A stretch of 64,000 bases of DNA from JAFGXF01 sp963732595 (GCA_963732595.1 CAVSZZ010000002.1:372001-436000); one strand, 5' to 3'. Positions 18,101 to 26,647 are shown, numbered from the stretch's first letter. Numbers and translations: made by a program. Notes: generated by a model from the sequence alone, not told the origin.

Positions 18101-18610
18101 GCCCGTTATCGTGATATTCGCGCAGGTCTGGGGTTCAAGAAGACCCCGGCGGAATACGGCGCCTTCCCCACCGATCCGTATTCACACACACCCAAGGGAC
18201 GGGGTGCCCAACAGCCGGGCATGACCGGCATGGTCAAGGAGACCATCCTGGCCCGCCAGGCCGAACTCGGCTGGACCGTGAAAAATGGGCAGCTGATCTT
18301 CGATCACTGGCTGTTGGACCCGCAGGAGCTGCTCCCCGCCCCCGCGGTCTTTACTTATCTGGATGTAGATGAGAAGATCCGGCAGACCGAGCTGACCGCT
18401 GGAAGCCTGGCCTATACCGTCTGCCAGACGCCGGTGGTGATTAAGCTCGGAGATGAACCCGGCATCACCGTACATTTTTCGGATGGACCAGAGCAACACA
18501 TCCAGGGCAATACCCTGGATGAGGAGAACAGCCGGCATATCTTCCTGCGGGATGGCATCGTCACGGCTCTGAAAATATCTTTCCAGAAAATACTCGGAAT
18601 ACAGACCTAA
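15137..18610 (+). CDS. Large carbohydrate-active-enzyme-like protein of unassigned family
   Basis: A 1157-aa protein without signal peptide. The N-terminal 300 residues look like a beta-sandwich (FFMTAVSSSDHWLFISSNGGLTAGR, FEEVNHDLGLTCRYAWRTSDRYGF), as in GH-N domains of cellobiose-phosphorylase-like and GH15-like enzymes. The middle has features expected of an (alpha/alpha)6 barrel: YEGNWRDIFQNWEALAWSYPEF, NPWANIGYWSDHQIIYL, GGIWMNTQRPEWNDANNALVG and GLSVVTLAYLRR. Acidic residues in WRDIF and PEWNDANN are candidate catalytic groups. The C-terminal third includes TFHHVQFTGRSGTFFAYEGLGSIYWHMVSKLLL. I do not recognise a named family; hydrolase or phosphorylase is an inference. It is monocistronic. 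Confidence 0.6.
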   Translation: MANPRKTIFTGDTPLKRMEKGVRGLYVDLLGESYYKIENSDAMEPFFMTAVSSSDHWLFISSNGGLTAGRGNADQALFPYTTEDKLTDTHETTGSKTILLVTRADRTCLWEPLSVRQQGQYAVTRNLYKNISGSALIFEEVNHDLGLTCRYAWRTSDRYGFIKTTWLVNTGESACQVELLDGLQNILPANVSEQSQNTFSPLLDAYKRSEVDPKTGLALFYLNSRLTDKAEPSESLLATRALQIGLARADYLLSSDQLDRFRGGAGIRPENHLRGQRGAYFVHATRDLASQEECSWYLIADINQDSAAIAHHSQWLRGDRSKLIQDLENDIAAGQSTLWKMVASADGLQLSNDRLCSDHHFSNVMFNVMRGGVFTDQYRIKSSEFIGFISGRDHPLVENHKGFLAALPPVIHLSDLLAKAELTGSDDLIRVCHSYLPLTFSRRHGDPSRPWNRFSINIRTPDGTPKLDYEGNWRDIFQNWEALAWSYPEFVESMISTFLSATTADGYNPYRISQQGIDWEVPDPENPWANIGYWSDHQIIYLQKLMEISARVHPGKLQQFLVKPVFSYADVPYRLKPYQELLEDPYNTIQFDWERQHTIEEHIGRFGTDARLVRGADGRVVHANLTEKLLTLLLAKLANFVPEGGIWMNTQRPEWNDANNALVGKGLSVVTLAYLRRSLVFCRELFGQCKVGAVPLHSEVHAFFRQALNILRQFQPLLQGTFNDTQRREVMDALGGIGSDYRWGVYAHGLSGELVDLPVNEIVAFLDLMQQYVEHSLRANRRHDKLYHAYNTLQLDDTRVAVDHLYEMLEGQVAILSSGMLSADESLALLEALRNSQLFVPDRNSYILYPDRNLPGFMEKNSLKPEQVKHLGLFEALVKARDQNLITRDVEGMVHFSGHIRNLQDVNQALETLKQQSRYEKLVEEESEKVRDLFEATFHHVQFTGRSGTFFAYEGLGSIYWHMVSKLLLATQETTLRFKAEAEGPELFARYRDIRAGLGFKKTPAEYGAFPTDPYSHTPKGRGAQQPGMTGMVKETILARQAELGWTVKNGQLIFDHWLLDPQELLPAPAVFTYLDVDEKIRQTELTAGSLAYTVCQTPVVIKLGDEPGITVHFSDGPEQHIQGNTLDEENSRHIFLRDGIVTALKISFQKILGIQT

Positions 18611-18658
18611 CCAGACTGCCAGATACAAATTCGGAGATGACAGTCGAAAAACATGAAA

Positions 18659-18685
18659 AAGCCGGGCTTAAAAAAAGCCCGGCTT
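18659..18685 (-). terminator. Intrinsic terminator between convergent genes
   Basis: A perfect 11-bp inverted repeat (AAGCCGGGCTT / AAGCCCGGCTT) with an A5 loop. Read leftward it is followed by TTTTTCATGTTTTTCG, so it terminates the subtilisin gene; on the plus strand the downstream tract is not T-rich, so it serves the 1157-aa gene less well. Confidence 0.8.
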
Positions 18686-18710
18686 GTACTTCTGACCCAG
18701 GATCGCTTGT

Positions 18711-20654
18711 TTACGGCTTGGCGATCGTGATAACTGTACCCGTGCTGTCGCCATCCGGGTCCGTATTGGCTGCCGGATCATATTCCAGGCTGGCGTGGCT
18801 GACGCTGGTTACAGTAAAAGTAACTGAGCTAACCGTCTTCTTGAGGCTGGGAGTACTGACCGAGCACTGACCCGCCTCGTTTGTCACACAGCTGGTGGTT
18901 GCACTGTACCCACCACTCCAGGATCCGCTAACCGTGGCGGAGGCCACTGCAGCCCCATTTTCATCGCGAACTGTGATCGTCACGGTTGCCATCCAGGAAG
19001 TTCCCGTTCTGGAGGTTGCTTTATCCAGGTCGGCAATATGCATCGAGCCGCCCGGCTCAGGCGGGTTGAGAATGGCCAGGGCATCATAGGCCTGAACGAG
19101 TCCGTACCCGTATGCATTATCACGACCGGCAGCGCCCAGGTCGTATGCGCTGGCGAACAAGGCATCACGGATGGATGTGTTCGTCGCAGCAGGCAGTGCC
19201 GACCAGACCAGGGCAGCGACAGCTGATACATGCGGCGTGGCCATGGAAGTGCCATCCCAGGCCTCGTAACCACTGGCCGGGATGGTGATCGAACTGGTCA
19301 CGGTGGCGATGGATCCCAGCTTGTTTGCCACCAGGAATTGACCATCCTCCTGGCTCAAGCTGACACCGATGATTTCCGAGCTGTTGCCTTCTCCCAGGGT
19401 GCCCAGGAAGTTACCAGTGACATTGTTGTAGATCACCGCCGCCAATCCCCCACCGGATTGAACATTGCTGACCTTGGTGTAGAAATCGATAACGCCACGC
19501 TCACACAACACCACCATTCCAGCCCAGTCACCCACACTGTCGCACAAACCGCCTGCAGCCAAAGCACCGCTTGCAGTCCCACGGCCAGAGAACTCGACAT
19601 GATTGGCAGTGAAATCGCTCCCGTCAACACTGACCGTGTTGGAGTCGATATACGGCAGGGTGCTCAACACGGCAACTCCCGGTGCAGCCAGGTCAACCTG
19701 GTCATTCTGATTTGAAAAATCCGCCACCAGCATATTGGAATCGATGGCAGCCACCGAAACGACCGAGGCATAGGAAGCCGGGTAGTTGTAGATGGTTGAA
19801 GCATCATTGCCTGCTGCCGCAACTGACAGAATACCGTTGCCATACAGCGTATTGAAGGCACGCTCCTCGGTTCTGTTGGCCTGGGAACCACCCAGGCTCA
19901 TACTGATGACATTGGCGCCCGCGGAGGCGCAGCGGTTGGCTGCATCCACCAGCGTCGAAGCATAAGCCCAGGCGCCATCATCACCAAATACTTTGACAAC
20001 GAAAAGATTGATCGTTCCGGGTGTAACGCCGACCACCCCGAAATCATTGTTGGCTGCGGCCATCGTGCCGACCACATGCGTGCCGTGTCCGAAGTAATCC
20101 GTATTCCAGCCCTCCGGATAGCCGCCCAGCAGATTGATTCCTGCCAGATCCACATGATCGACATAGAGCCCCGAATCGATGACACAGATGGTCCGATTCG
20201 AACCGGTAGGCGCACCGCCATCGACAATGCCGTCCCGATCTGCATCCCACACATCACGTGCCTGCACCATATCGATGCCGAATGGCACCACCTGGCTGCC
20301 CGGGTCGATCACATCAGTTGCCAGGCTGCTGGATGTTGCTGCAGGAAGCGTACTGATCATGTAGCGCAGCTGATCCTCTTCCACCAGCACAAAATTGGGA
20401 TTGTGCTGAATGCCGCTCAGCGCGGCAACCGGAAGGGTCACCGCGAAAGCATCCAGATCGTTAAATACAAAGTGGAACTGAGCTCCTGTCTCCTTTAGAG
20501 CCTGTTCCGCTGCATCTTTGTGCCCATGGGCATATTGGACCATCACACGGATGCCGTCACCGTTACTGGCAGAAGTCCCCGGTACGGTCACCACCATGGA
20601 CAACACCAGAGCAGCCATGACTGCCATCGATAGAAACATTGTCAAACGTTTCAT
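18711..20654 (-). CDS. Secreted subtilisin-like serine protease (S8) with PA insert and C-terminal Ig-like domain
   Basis: Start chosen at MKRLTMFLSM, which follows GTGGAGGAACCA. The 647-aa product has a signal peptide (1-30), an I9-like propeptide (about 35-100), then the S8 domain: catalytic Asp160 in CVIDSG, His190 in FGHGTHVVGT, oxyanion Asn283 in AAGND and Ser470 in DGTSMATPHVS. A PA domain (about 340-460; CERGVIDFYTKVSNVQSGG) is inserted before the Ser, as in lactocepin-type proteases. Residues 550-647 are a bacterial Ig-like module (DENGAAVASATVSGSW, CVTNEAGQCS). No cell-wall anchor is visible, so it is probably released. It is a single gene with a strong terminator. Confidence 0.95.
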   Translation of the reverse strand: MKRLTMFLSMAVMAALVLSMVVTVPGTSASNGDGIRVMVQYAHGHKDAAEQALKETGAQFHFVFNDLDAFAVTLPVAALSGIQHNPNFVLVEEDQLRYMISTLPAATSSSLATDVIDPGSQVVPFGIDMVQARDVWDADRDGIVDGGAPTGSNRTICVIDSGLYVDHVDLAGINLLGGYPEGWNTDYFGHGTHVVGTMAAANNDFGVVGVTPGTINLFVVKVFGDDGAWAYASTLVDAANRCASAGANVISMSLGGSQANRTEERAFNTLYGNGILSVAAAGNDASTIYNYPASYASVVSVAAIDSNMLVADFSNQNDQVDLAAPGVAVLSTLPYIDSNTVSVDGSDFTANHVEFSGRGTASGALAAGGLCDSVGDWAGMVVLCERGVIDFYTKVSNVQSGGGLAAVIYNNVTGNFLGTLGEGNSSEIIGVSLSQEDGQFLVANKLGSIATVTSSITIPASGYEAWDGTSMATPHVSAVAALVWSALPAATNTSIRDALFASAYDLGAAGRDNAYGYGLVQAYDALAILNPPEPGGSMHIADLDKATSRTGTSWMATVTITVRDENGAAVASATVSGSWSGGYSATTSCVTNEAGQCSVSTPSLKKTVSSVTFTVTSVSHASLEYDPAANTDPDGDSTGTVITIAKP

Positions 20655-21063
20655 TGGTTCCTCCACTTTATTAACATATATGATGAGCTGTTGTAACCTG
20701 GATCAGAGCACTTCCTCTTTCTCACGAAAAATCGTCCCACACACCTCCTCAGAATTTTTTCTTCCACCCCCTATCTTTTTTACGACGTAAAATCTTCATA
20801 ATAGATACGGTCAGGCAGCACTTGCATTACACCCTCTCCAGGTCTGCCTATGCGCCCGGTGACGTTTTAGATGCAGGAAGACGGAAGAGATACATTCATA
20901 ATATTCGGGGAATTATTCGTGCAATTATCCTGATTTAACAATCAAATTCCCGAATACCAGTATCGAAAAGGAATGATCACGATCCCTCTAGAGGTAAAAG
21001 CCAAATAGCGGCCCCTGGTATCGCTGAGTTATACTGTTGGGTGCAGACCTGAAGGATAACCAC
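20655..21063. other. Divergent intergenic region
   Basis: About 400 bp holding the promoters of the subtilisin gene (leftward) and the isomerase-like gene (rightward). The part nearest the subtilisin is T/C-rich (TTTTTTCTTCCACCCC). No gene or conserved repeat recognised. Confidence 0.4.
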
Positions 21064-21903
21064 ATGAAAAATAATATCGAGTTGATGAATCTGTTTTGGA
21101 CAACCGCAGGCGTATTTCCAGGTCATGGTGAAATAAGCCGGTTTGATTTTAGGGATCGGGTACAGGCAGCTGCCAAAGCTGGTTTTACGGGGATTGGCAT
21201 CTGGCACACCGACCTCGAACACACCCTTCAGTACATCACGCTCAAAGAAATGAAAAGGATCCTTGACGATCATGGCATCAAACATGTCGAGCTTGAATTC
21301 CTCACCGATTGGTTTCTTGATGGCGTTAGGAAAGCCGAATCAGATAGTCGCAAGCGGAGATTGTTCGAGGCATTTGAGGGTTTGCATGCCAAACATGTCA
21401 AGGTGGGCGACTTTTATAACTCGGCCGTTTCCATGCCCCGTATCATCGAAGCCTTTGCGGCCTTATGTAAAGACGCCGAGAATTATGGCGCAACCATCGG
21501 TTTTGAAATCATGGGCTGTGCGATGGTCGACAATATCAGCGATGCACTTACGATGGTGAAAGAGGCGGGGGTTAAAAATGGTGGCCTGATCATCGACATC
21601 TATCAGGTATCCAATCTTGGGATGACCTTTGAGGAAATAAGCCGTATTCCACTGGAATACCTGACCGGCGTCGAACTTAACGATGGCACCTTGCCTGGTA
21701 ACCCCAACCATGATCCGGCCAACCGGAGATTCTGCGGCGAAGGCGAGTACGACATCCAGGGGTTGATCAATTGCGTGAATAAGATGGGTTATGTTGGACC
21801 GTGGGGAGTTGAAGTCATCTCGGAAAAATTAGCAGCGCTGCCATTGCATGAGTTGAGCACAAGGGCATTTAATACCACCATGGCTGAATTCGCTGATCTA
21901 TGA
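21064..21903 (+). CDS. Sugar phosphate isomerase/epimerase-like TIM barrel protein
   Basis: Start at MKNNIELMN, after GAAGGATAACCAC. The 279-aa protein has the AP-endonuclease-2/IolE-like xylose-isomerase fold pattern: FDFRDRVQAAAKAGFTGIGIW, HGIKHVELEFL, AKHVKVGDFY, GATIGFEIMG, NGGLIIDIYQ, YLTGVELNDG and a final GYVGPWGVEVISE. The conserved Glu (GFEIMG), Asp (IDIYQ) and Glu (WGVEVIS) are the expected metal ligands. The family acts on inositol-derived ketones, hydroxypyruvate or keto-sugars; substrate unknown. The following DUF2255 gene is 35 bp away in the same direction. Confidence 0.85.
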   Translation: MKNNIELMNLFWTTAGVFPGHGEISRFDFRDRVQAAAKAGFTGIGIWHTDLEHTLQYITLKEMKRILDDHGIKHVELEFLTDWFLDGVRKAESDSRKRRLFEAFEGLHAKHVKVGDFYNSAVSMPRIIEAFAALCKDAENYGATIGFEIMGCAMVDNISDALTMVKEAGVKNGGLIIDIYQVSNLGMTFEEISRIPLEYLTGVELNDGTLPGNPNHDPANRRFCGEGEYDIQGLINCVNKMGYVGPWGVEVISEKLAALPLHELSTRAFNTTMAEFADL

Positions 21904-21938
21904 AAATAGACAGGAATAATGGATAAGGAGTTGTGAAG

Positions 21939-22316
21939 ATGACACCCTGGACAATCGAAGAACTCGACAGAATTGGAACAGCAGAAGAACTTCAGATCGC
22001 CTCACTCCGACGCGATGGCACGCTGCGCAAGCCGGTGACGATCTGGGTCGTGCGCGTCGGTGACGATCTCTATGTCCGATCCGTTAATGGGCGCACTTCT
22101 GCCTGGTTCCGCGGCACTTTGGTTAGCCAAGAAGGCCATATCCGATCGGGTGGTGTGGACAAGGACGTCGCCTTTGAAGAGGTATTGGACAACGAGCTTA
22201 TCGACCGGATCGATGCAGCCTACCGTACAAAGTATCGTAAATATGCTCCCCAGTACGTAGATCCGCTGATGGTTCTGGAAGCGCGATCCGCAACGATCAA
22301 ATTGGTGCCGCGCTGA
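21939..22316 (+). CDS. DUF2255 family protein
   Basis: ATG 21939 is preferred to GTG 21933 because AAGGAG (21925-21930) is eight bases from the ATG and only two from the GTG. The 125-aa product has the DUF2255 pattern: a short helix, then IASLRRDGTLRKPVTIWVVRVGDDLYVRSVNG, WFRGTL and a C-terminal DRIDAAYRTKYRKY. The fold resembles the flavin/F420-binding split barrel, but no function is established. A small inverted repeat (TGACCTT/AAGGTCA) sits just after the stop. Confidence 0.85.
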   Translation: MTPWTIEELDRIGTAEELQIASLRRDGTLRKPVTIWVVRVGDDLYVRSVNGRTSAWFRGTLVSQEGHIRSGGVDKDVAFEEVLDNELIDRIDAAYRTKYRKYAPQYVDPLMVLEARSATIKLVPR

Positions 22317-22345
22317 CCTTCAAGGTCACGCCTGATCTGTGACTG

Positions 22346-23377
22346 TTAATTAATTGGTGTCGGAGTGCCTGATGACGTTGGAACAACACAGGCAGGCGGA
22401 CTGAGATAACTATTCCCGAACAACTCGGGCGGCCAGCAGGCTTCGGCAAAGGCATTGGTTGTATCGCTGCCCAGCAAGTTGTTGAGGATGTCACGGTATT
22501 GTGCCACGGTCGGCGCAGGATGCTCAAAACCATCCTGAGTAACCTGCCCACCGCCGGATTGATATAACGCATCCAGCTCGATCAGGCTGAGCCCCAGGGT
22601 AGTCAATTGAAAACCATTTTGCCTGCAGAGTTCAGAGATCAACGAGCCTTTGTAATCTCCGGGGGGAATTGGGTTATGGTAGGTGCAGAAAGCGGAAGGG
22701 TCCAGGATCCCAATCGCATAGGATGGAAGCGGCACGACATAATCGTGGAGAAACGCCGCTTTATAATCCTGGAAATCCCCGGCATTCCCGGAGATCCTCC
22801 CAAAGAAGATCGTGTGCATGTACTCGTGAAGCGGAAAGTATTGACCATCCAGTTGGGCTGCCATCTGGATCTTCTCCTCGATGGTGGGGTAATATCCTGG
22901 ACCCTCGCAACAGGTATACGCCTGGTGGGAGTTTGCATAAATATAGGCATGACACACAGGCAGTTCACTGCAGATACTGTCCTCTAAAACCAGGTGCATG
23001 TCCACCGGCTGCAGCTCGGCCAGAGTATCGATACCGGTCAATTCGATCAACTTTGCATGACCGACGCGAAAACCGGCATAGGCTGCGTAAATATATTGCA
23101 GGTCGAGCGGGCAGGGCTCCTGGCAAACGAACCGGAACGGGTCGCCGGGAATTTGATAGGCGCTGTAAGGGACTCCCTCAATTAGGGTCGCACTGACCGG
23201 GATGGGAACGATCTCGGCAGGTTCGGGGGTACTGGGGCGTGTCGCTTCGGCTGCCTGGTTGGTGATTTGCACCTCAACGGTCGGTGCGGGAGGTGATCCA
23301 CCACCAAGCACCGATGGGAAATTGCAGCCGATCAGCCCGGCCACCAGAATCATTGTTGTAAAAATTTTACGAGCCAT
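22346..23377 (-). CDS. Lipoprotein with a zincin-type HExxH motif
   Basis: A 343-aa protein with a lipoprotein signal peptide (LVAGLIGC, Cys18), then a Pro/Thr-rich linker (about 22-65). The folded part is rich in Cys pairs (CQEPC, CSELPVC, CCEGPGYY), suggesting disulfides outside the cell. FPLHEYMHTIFFGR (His184, Glu185, His188) is a zinc-metallopeptidase-type HExxH; a third ligand is not obvious, though acidic and His residues follow in FQDYKAAFLHDY. Probably a membrane-anchored extracellular metalloprotease of a family I cannot name. Convergent with DUF2255. Confidence 0.65.
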   Translation of the reverse strand: MARKIFTTMILVAGLIGCNFPSVLGGGSPPAPTVEVQITNQAAEATRPSTPEPAEIVPIPVSATLIEGVPYSAYQIPGDPFRFVCQEPCPLDLQYIYAAYAGFRVGHAKLIELTGIDTLAELQPVDMHLVLEDSICSELPVCHAYIYANSHQAYTCCEGPGYYPTIEEKIQMAAQLDGQYFPLHEYMHTIFFGRISGNAGDFQDYKAAFLHDYVVPLPSYAIGILDPSAFCTYHNPIPPGDYKGSLISELCRQNGFQLTTLGLSLIELDALYQSGGGQVTQDGFEHPAPTVAQYRDILNNLLGSDTTNAFAEACWPPELFGNSYLSPPACVVPTSSGTPTPIN

Positions 23378-23670
23378 TTCTACTCCTTGGTCGGCTTTTG
23401 AGACAGTATAGTATATTTTGCATGTTCCAGGCAGCCAAGCTTACTTGGTTGTACTCCTAAGTGTTCTTTGCTCCTACTGGTCCCCTTCGGGGATGCATAG
23501 AACGCAAGGGGCAATGTATCAACCAGCTCAGCAGATCCGGGGGCGCCCTACAGGGTCGGCCGCAACCAATGGACATTCATTCCACACTGGAATGGTGTAT
23601 TCCTTAAGAAGTTAATAATGCAAGCGCAATAAAAGTGAGATATTCCTCTGAAACTATCAAATACAATTAC

Positions 23671-23712
23671 TTGACTTGTCAATTATTTAATGTTATTATT
23701 TGACTAGTCAAA
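23671..23712 (+). promoter_or_regulatory. marR promoter with two TTGAC-N2-GTCAA operators
   Basis: TTGACT (23671-23676), a 17-bp spacer and TATTAT (23694-23699) form a near-consensus sigma-70 promoter. Two palindromes overlap it: TTGACTTGTCAA (23671-23682) covers the -35 and TTTGACTAGTCAAA (23699-23712, perfect) covers the start region. Their centres are 29 bp apart. They are the expected binding sites for the MarR protein encoded immediately downstream, giving autorepression. Confidence 0.75.
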
Positions 23713-23733
23713 CATAAAGTCACAGGGAAACAT

Positions 23734-24171
23734 ATGCCCAGACCCAACCTCAAAGTGTTAAAAACTTTTCGCATGGGTATGTCTTATGCAAACCAGCAGC
23801 TCAAAGATATCGATATCAGTGCCGGTCTGGTTTACTTTATCATCGAACTGAGCCAGGTCGAATGGACGAATATGTCCGATCTGAGTACCGCCGTGGGCGT
23901 GGACAATGCTTATGCCACACGCGCGGTAAATAAATTATCCGCTCTTGGATATATCAAGAAGACACAGGATGAACAGGACCGGCGCGCTTATCGTATCACC
24001 CTTACTGCTTCCGGTCAGCAGATCGCCAAGCGGGTGAATAAGACCATGCTGCAATGGGCCGGGATCATCACTGCCGGTATTTCACCGAAAGATCTAATCA
24101 CCGTCAACAGGGTTTTCGACCGGTTCTATCAAAATGCGCTCGAATTCACGGATAACCGGGGGAAGCCATGA
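23734..24171 (+). CDS. MarR-family transcriptional regulator
   Basis: A 145-aa winged-helix regulator. The DNA-binding core is MSDLSTAVGVDNAYATRAVNKLSALGYIKKTQDEQDRRAYRITLTASG (about residues 49-97); the DEQDRRA wing is the MarR hallmark. Flanking helices form the dimer interface. It overlaps the next gene by four bases (ATGA), so it is co-expressed with and probably controls the membrane proteins that follow. The ligand is unknown. Confidence 0.9.
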   Translation: MPRPNLKVLKTFRMGMSYANQQLKDIDISAGLVYFIIELSQVEWTNMSDLSTAVGVDNAYATRAVNKLSALGYIKKTQDEQDRRAYRITLTASGQQIAKRVNKTMLQWAGIITAGISPKDLITVNRVFDRFYQNALEFTDNRGKP

Positions 24172-24776
24172 ACATCCAGGAATATATCAACTGGTTCAGG
24201 GAGAACTGGCCAAAGGTCGGTGTGATCGTCAGCGTCTTCCTGACGATTTACCTGGCGGTCATTGTCCTGCCCCAAAACACGCTTTTATTTGCGGTGTTGA
24301 TGTCCACCCCGCTCTACATGCTTCACGAGATGGATGAGTATGTAATCCCGGGCAAATTCACCCAATTCATGAACCAGAATATTTTCAAGACCGATCCGGA
24401 GGCGGGCATCCTCGACACAGATGCGGTTTTCTGGGGCAACATGATCGTCTGGATCGCGATCCCACTCTTCAGCCTTTGGTCATTTTTTGATATCCAGCAG
24501 GCAACCGCTCTACCATACTTTTTCATCTTTCAGGCCGTGATCCATCTCATCCTCGGGATCGCAGGAAAACGGTTTCTCAACCCGGGCATGGTTTCTGCCT
24601 GGCTGTTACACGTCCCGTGGGGGATCTGGACGATCTGGTTGTTGGTCCAGGCTGGCGTTATCGCCAATCCGTACTGGAACTCTGGTCTCCGGGACGGTCT
24701 GCTGATCGTCCTGGCCATGATGCTGGCGAACCGGTTCCTGGTGGCTCGATATAAACGCAGGCAACAGAGCCTGTGA
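24168..24776 (+). CDS. HXXEE-domain membrane protein
   Basis: 202 aa with about six hydrophobic segments. LHEMDEYVIPGKFTQFMNQNIF corresponds to the conserved H-x-x-E/D-E...PGGF...N region of the HXXEE family; the His and the second acidic residue are kept, while the first Glu is Asp. The function of the family is unknown; the motif resembles a metal or catalytic site in the membrane. Coupled to the upstream MarR gene. Confidence 0.7.
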   Translation: MNIQEYINWFRENWPKVGVIVSVFLTIYLAVIVLPQNTLLFAVLMSTPLYMLHEMDEYVIPGKFTQFMNQNIFKTDPEAGILDTDAVFWGNMIVWIAIPLFSLWSFFDIQQATALPYFFIFQAVIHLILGIAGKRFLNPGMVSAWLLHVPWGIWTIWLLVQAGVIANPYWNSGLRDGLLIVLAMMLANRFLVARYKRRQQSL

Positions 24777-24822
24777 TTGCCGAGAGGTTCTCACACCAGG
24801 GATTTAAAGAAAGGAAACTGAA

Positions 24823-25488
24823 ATGAAGAAAAACATGGCGTATATTGTCAAGGTTGCCTTGATGGTGTCTATCTGGATTGCCTTATGGTGGGCATCCACG
24901 GCACCACTTTCATATTCCATAAATATGTACATAATTGTAGGAGGCGTATTGTTGACCTTCCCCCTTTTCTGGTTCGGCAGGAAGACACTTGATCGGGCAA
25001 AAGACCGGGTCACCTGGATAACGACGTTCGTACACTGGGGCCTGGGGTTTACAATCGGTGTTCCCATCGCCCGGGCAGTGACCACGCATCAGGACTGGTC
25101 CGGCTGGGTGATCCCGGTACCACCCGGAATCGGCCTGACGTTGGTCATTATCTCCGGTGCGGCTTTCCTGCTGGTGGTGGCAAACCTGGCCTTGAAAGGT
25201 CTCGGGGCACCCTTTTTCATAGCTCTCAGCCAGAAAGTGGCAGTGGACTGGTTATATGCCTGGACGCGCAACCCCATGGTGCTGGCAGGCCTGGCCTTGT
25301 TGTTATCCTTGGGGATCTGGTTTCAGTCGACGATGTTCCTGCTCTGGACACTCGCCCTGTTTGCGCCAGCATTGCTCTTCTTCGAGAAGGTGTATGAAGA
25401 AAGGGAGCTGGAGTTACGCTTTGGGATATCCTACCTGGAATATAAATCCAGAACACCCATGTTGTTTCCAAGAAAACCCAGGGATTGA
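24823..25488 (+). CDS. ICMT-like membrane methyltransferase (copy 4, divergent)
   Basis: A 221-aa multi-pass protein starting after AAAGGAAACTGAA. The C-terminal block DWLYAWTRNPMVLAGLALLL ... FEKVYEERELELRFGISYLEYKSRTPMLFPR is the ICMT/NnrU-like family end, but the usual Arg-His-Pro is Arg-Asn-Pro, so SAM binding may differ. It is the third gene of the MarR-led unit. It is more distant from the three copies at 0.6-3.4 kb than those are from each other. Confidence 0.75.
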   Translation: MKKNMAYIVKVALMVSIWIALWWASTAPLSYSINMYIIVGGVLLTFPLFWFGRKTLDRAKDRVTWITTFVHWGLGFTIGVPIARAVTTHQDWSGWVIPVPPGIGLTLVIISGAAFLLVVANLALKGLGAPFFIALSQKVAVDWLYAWTRNPMVLAGLALLLSLGIWFQSTMFLLWTLALFAPALLFFEKVYEERELELRFGISYLEYKSRTPMLFPRKPRD

Positions 25489-25609
25489 TCGTTTTATCCA
25501 TCAATTAGCACAGGCAACTATGCATCGCTTTCTGCACTGCCATGATCTTTGTAGGGACACACTCTATTGGTCAACAATTCATTCAGATCCCACTTTTTCA
25601 TCGCACGTC

Positions 25610-26197
25610 CTAATCATTTAATCCCTTGCCATTGAGAATTTGCGGCACACATTTTTCAACCCTTGCTGCCCGTGTTTTGGATAGTTTGGGTGCAGAAAAA
25701 TACAGCAAGTAGGCCCTTTGTCGTCCCGGGGTTAATGAATCAAAAGCTGTTTTCAAGCCAGAGACTTCAGCTAATTTATCTTTAAACTCGTCAGGAATGA
25801 CGTATTCTGTTGTATTTTTAAAATCCACCTTCAAGCCGGCTTTTTCAACTTCAACGGCTTCATGAATATAGGCTTTCAAGATGGGTTCCATCTCATCGAT
25901 ATCTTGAACGCTGGTGAATCGAACCTGGCGGGTTGCCTGCACATTCTCTGTTTGTGTGATCAGAATACCCCGGGCATCTGTTAACAAGGCACCTTTAACA
26001 AACAAAAATGCACAGTATTCCTTAAAACCATGCATTAGAACTACGTTGCTATTCTGAAACGTGTAACATGGTACCCCCCACTTCAATTCTTCGGTCAGCC
26101 CACAATCAAGCACGATCATTCTCATTTTTTCGAATTCTGCCCGCCACTGATTGGCTTTGGCAATAAACGAATCAACCTTCGGATTCATTCCATTCAT
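25610..26197 (-). CDS. YdeI/OmpD-associated family protein (DUF1801 + OmdA)
   Basis: A 195-aa protein after GAGGAGTTACTAAAA. The N-terminal DUF1801 part reads ELKWGVPCYTFQNSNVVLMHGFKEYCAFLFVKGALL; the C-terminal OmdA part reads IPDEFKDKLAEVSGLKTAFDSLTPGRQRAYLLYFSAPKLSKTRAARVEKCVPQILNGKGLND (described by position, about 133-195). The family is linked to polymyxin or peptide resistance in some bacteria, but the mechanism is unknown. It is AT-richer than its neighbours, which fits an acquired single-gene insert. Confidence 0.85.
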   Translation of the reverse strand: MNGMNPKVDSFIAKANQWRAEFEKMRMIVLDCGLTEELKWGVPCYTFQNSNVVLMHGFKEYCAFLFVKGALLTDARGILITQTENVQATRQVRFTSVQDIDEMEPILKAYIHEAVEVEKAGLKVDFKNTTEYVIPDEFKDKLAEVSGLKTAFDSLTPGRQRAYLLYFSAPKLSKTRAARVEKCVPQILNGKGLND

Positions 26198-26502
26198 TTT
26201 TAGTAACTCCTCTGTCAGGATATTTATATTGATGCCAGATTGGATGAAATAGTTACTTCAAGCTTTTTGCCAGCAATATCTGGATCCTAAAACCTGAAGA
26301 TACATCAAGCCACAAAATCGCGGCGTAAGAACCAAACAAAGACTTCATAAATCGGCTGGCCAGGCAGCTACCCAATTATTACGGCGTAGATAATATTCAG
26401 ATCTGATATAGTAATGCTATCTGGCCAATCGAGGTCGGCGTATCGATTCCGTCATGACGACCTGACTGACTTTCTGATATGGCCGTGACCCGCGTGCATA
26501 TT

Positions 26503-26590
26503 GCATCCCCGTAGGGGACCAGGAGACTTTGAATAGCACACCCAATGGGTGCTCCTGTTATGCCGGTTTGCTCCTTAAAATCGGACCAGA
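26503..26590 (-). repeat. tRNA-Glu-3'-half-like repeat, copy A
   Basis: On the plus strand it reads GGAGACT, GAATAGCACACCCA, TGGGTGCTCCTGTTATG, then an anticodon-arm-like stem (CCGGTTTGCTCCTTAAAATCGG). On the minus strand this equals the variable region, T-arm and 3' end of tRNA-Glu with a hairpin (CACCCA/TGGGTG) inserted before the TTCAA of the T loop. Preceded by a CCCCGTAGGGG hairpin. The 5' half of the tRNA is missing. Confidence 0.6.
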
Positions 26591-26647
26591 AATATACCAA
26601 CCCGTCAGTTACGATTAATACCCTTTACCAGCAACGTCAACACAATC

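Noticed and set aside
23460..23530. Inverted copy of the tRNA-Glu-like repeat
   Set aside because: Only the CCCCGAAGGGG-type hairpin and flanking TGCAT are shared; the diagnostic T-stem and TTCGA are not present.
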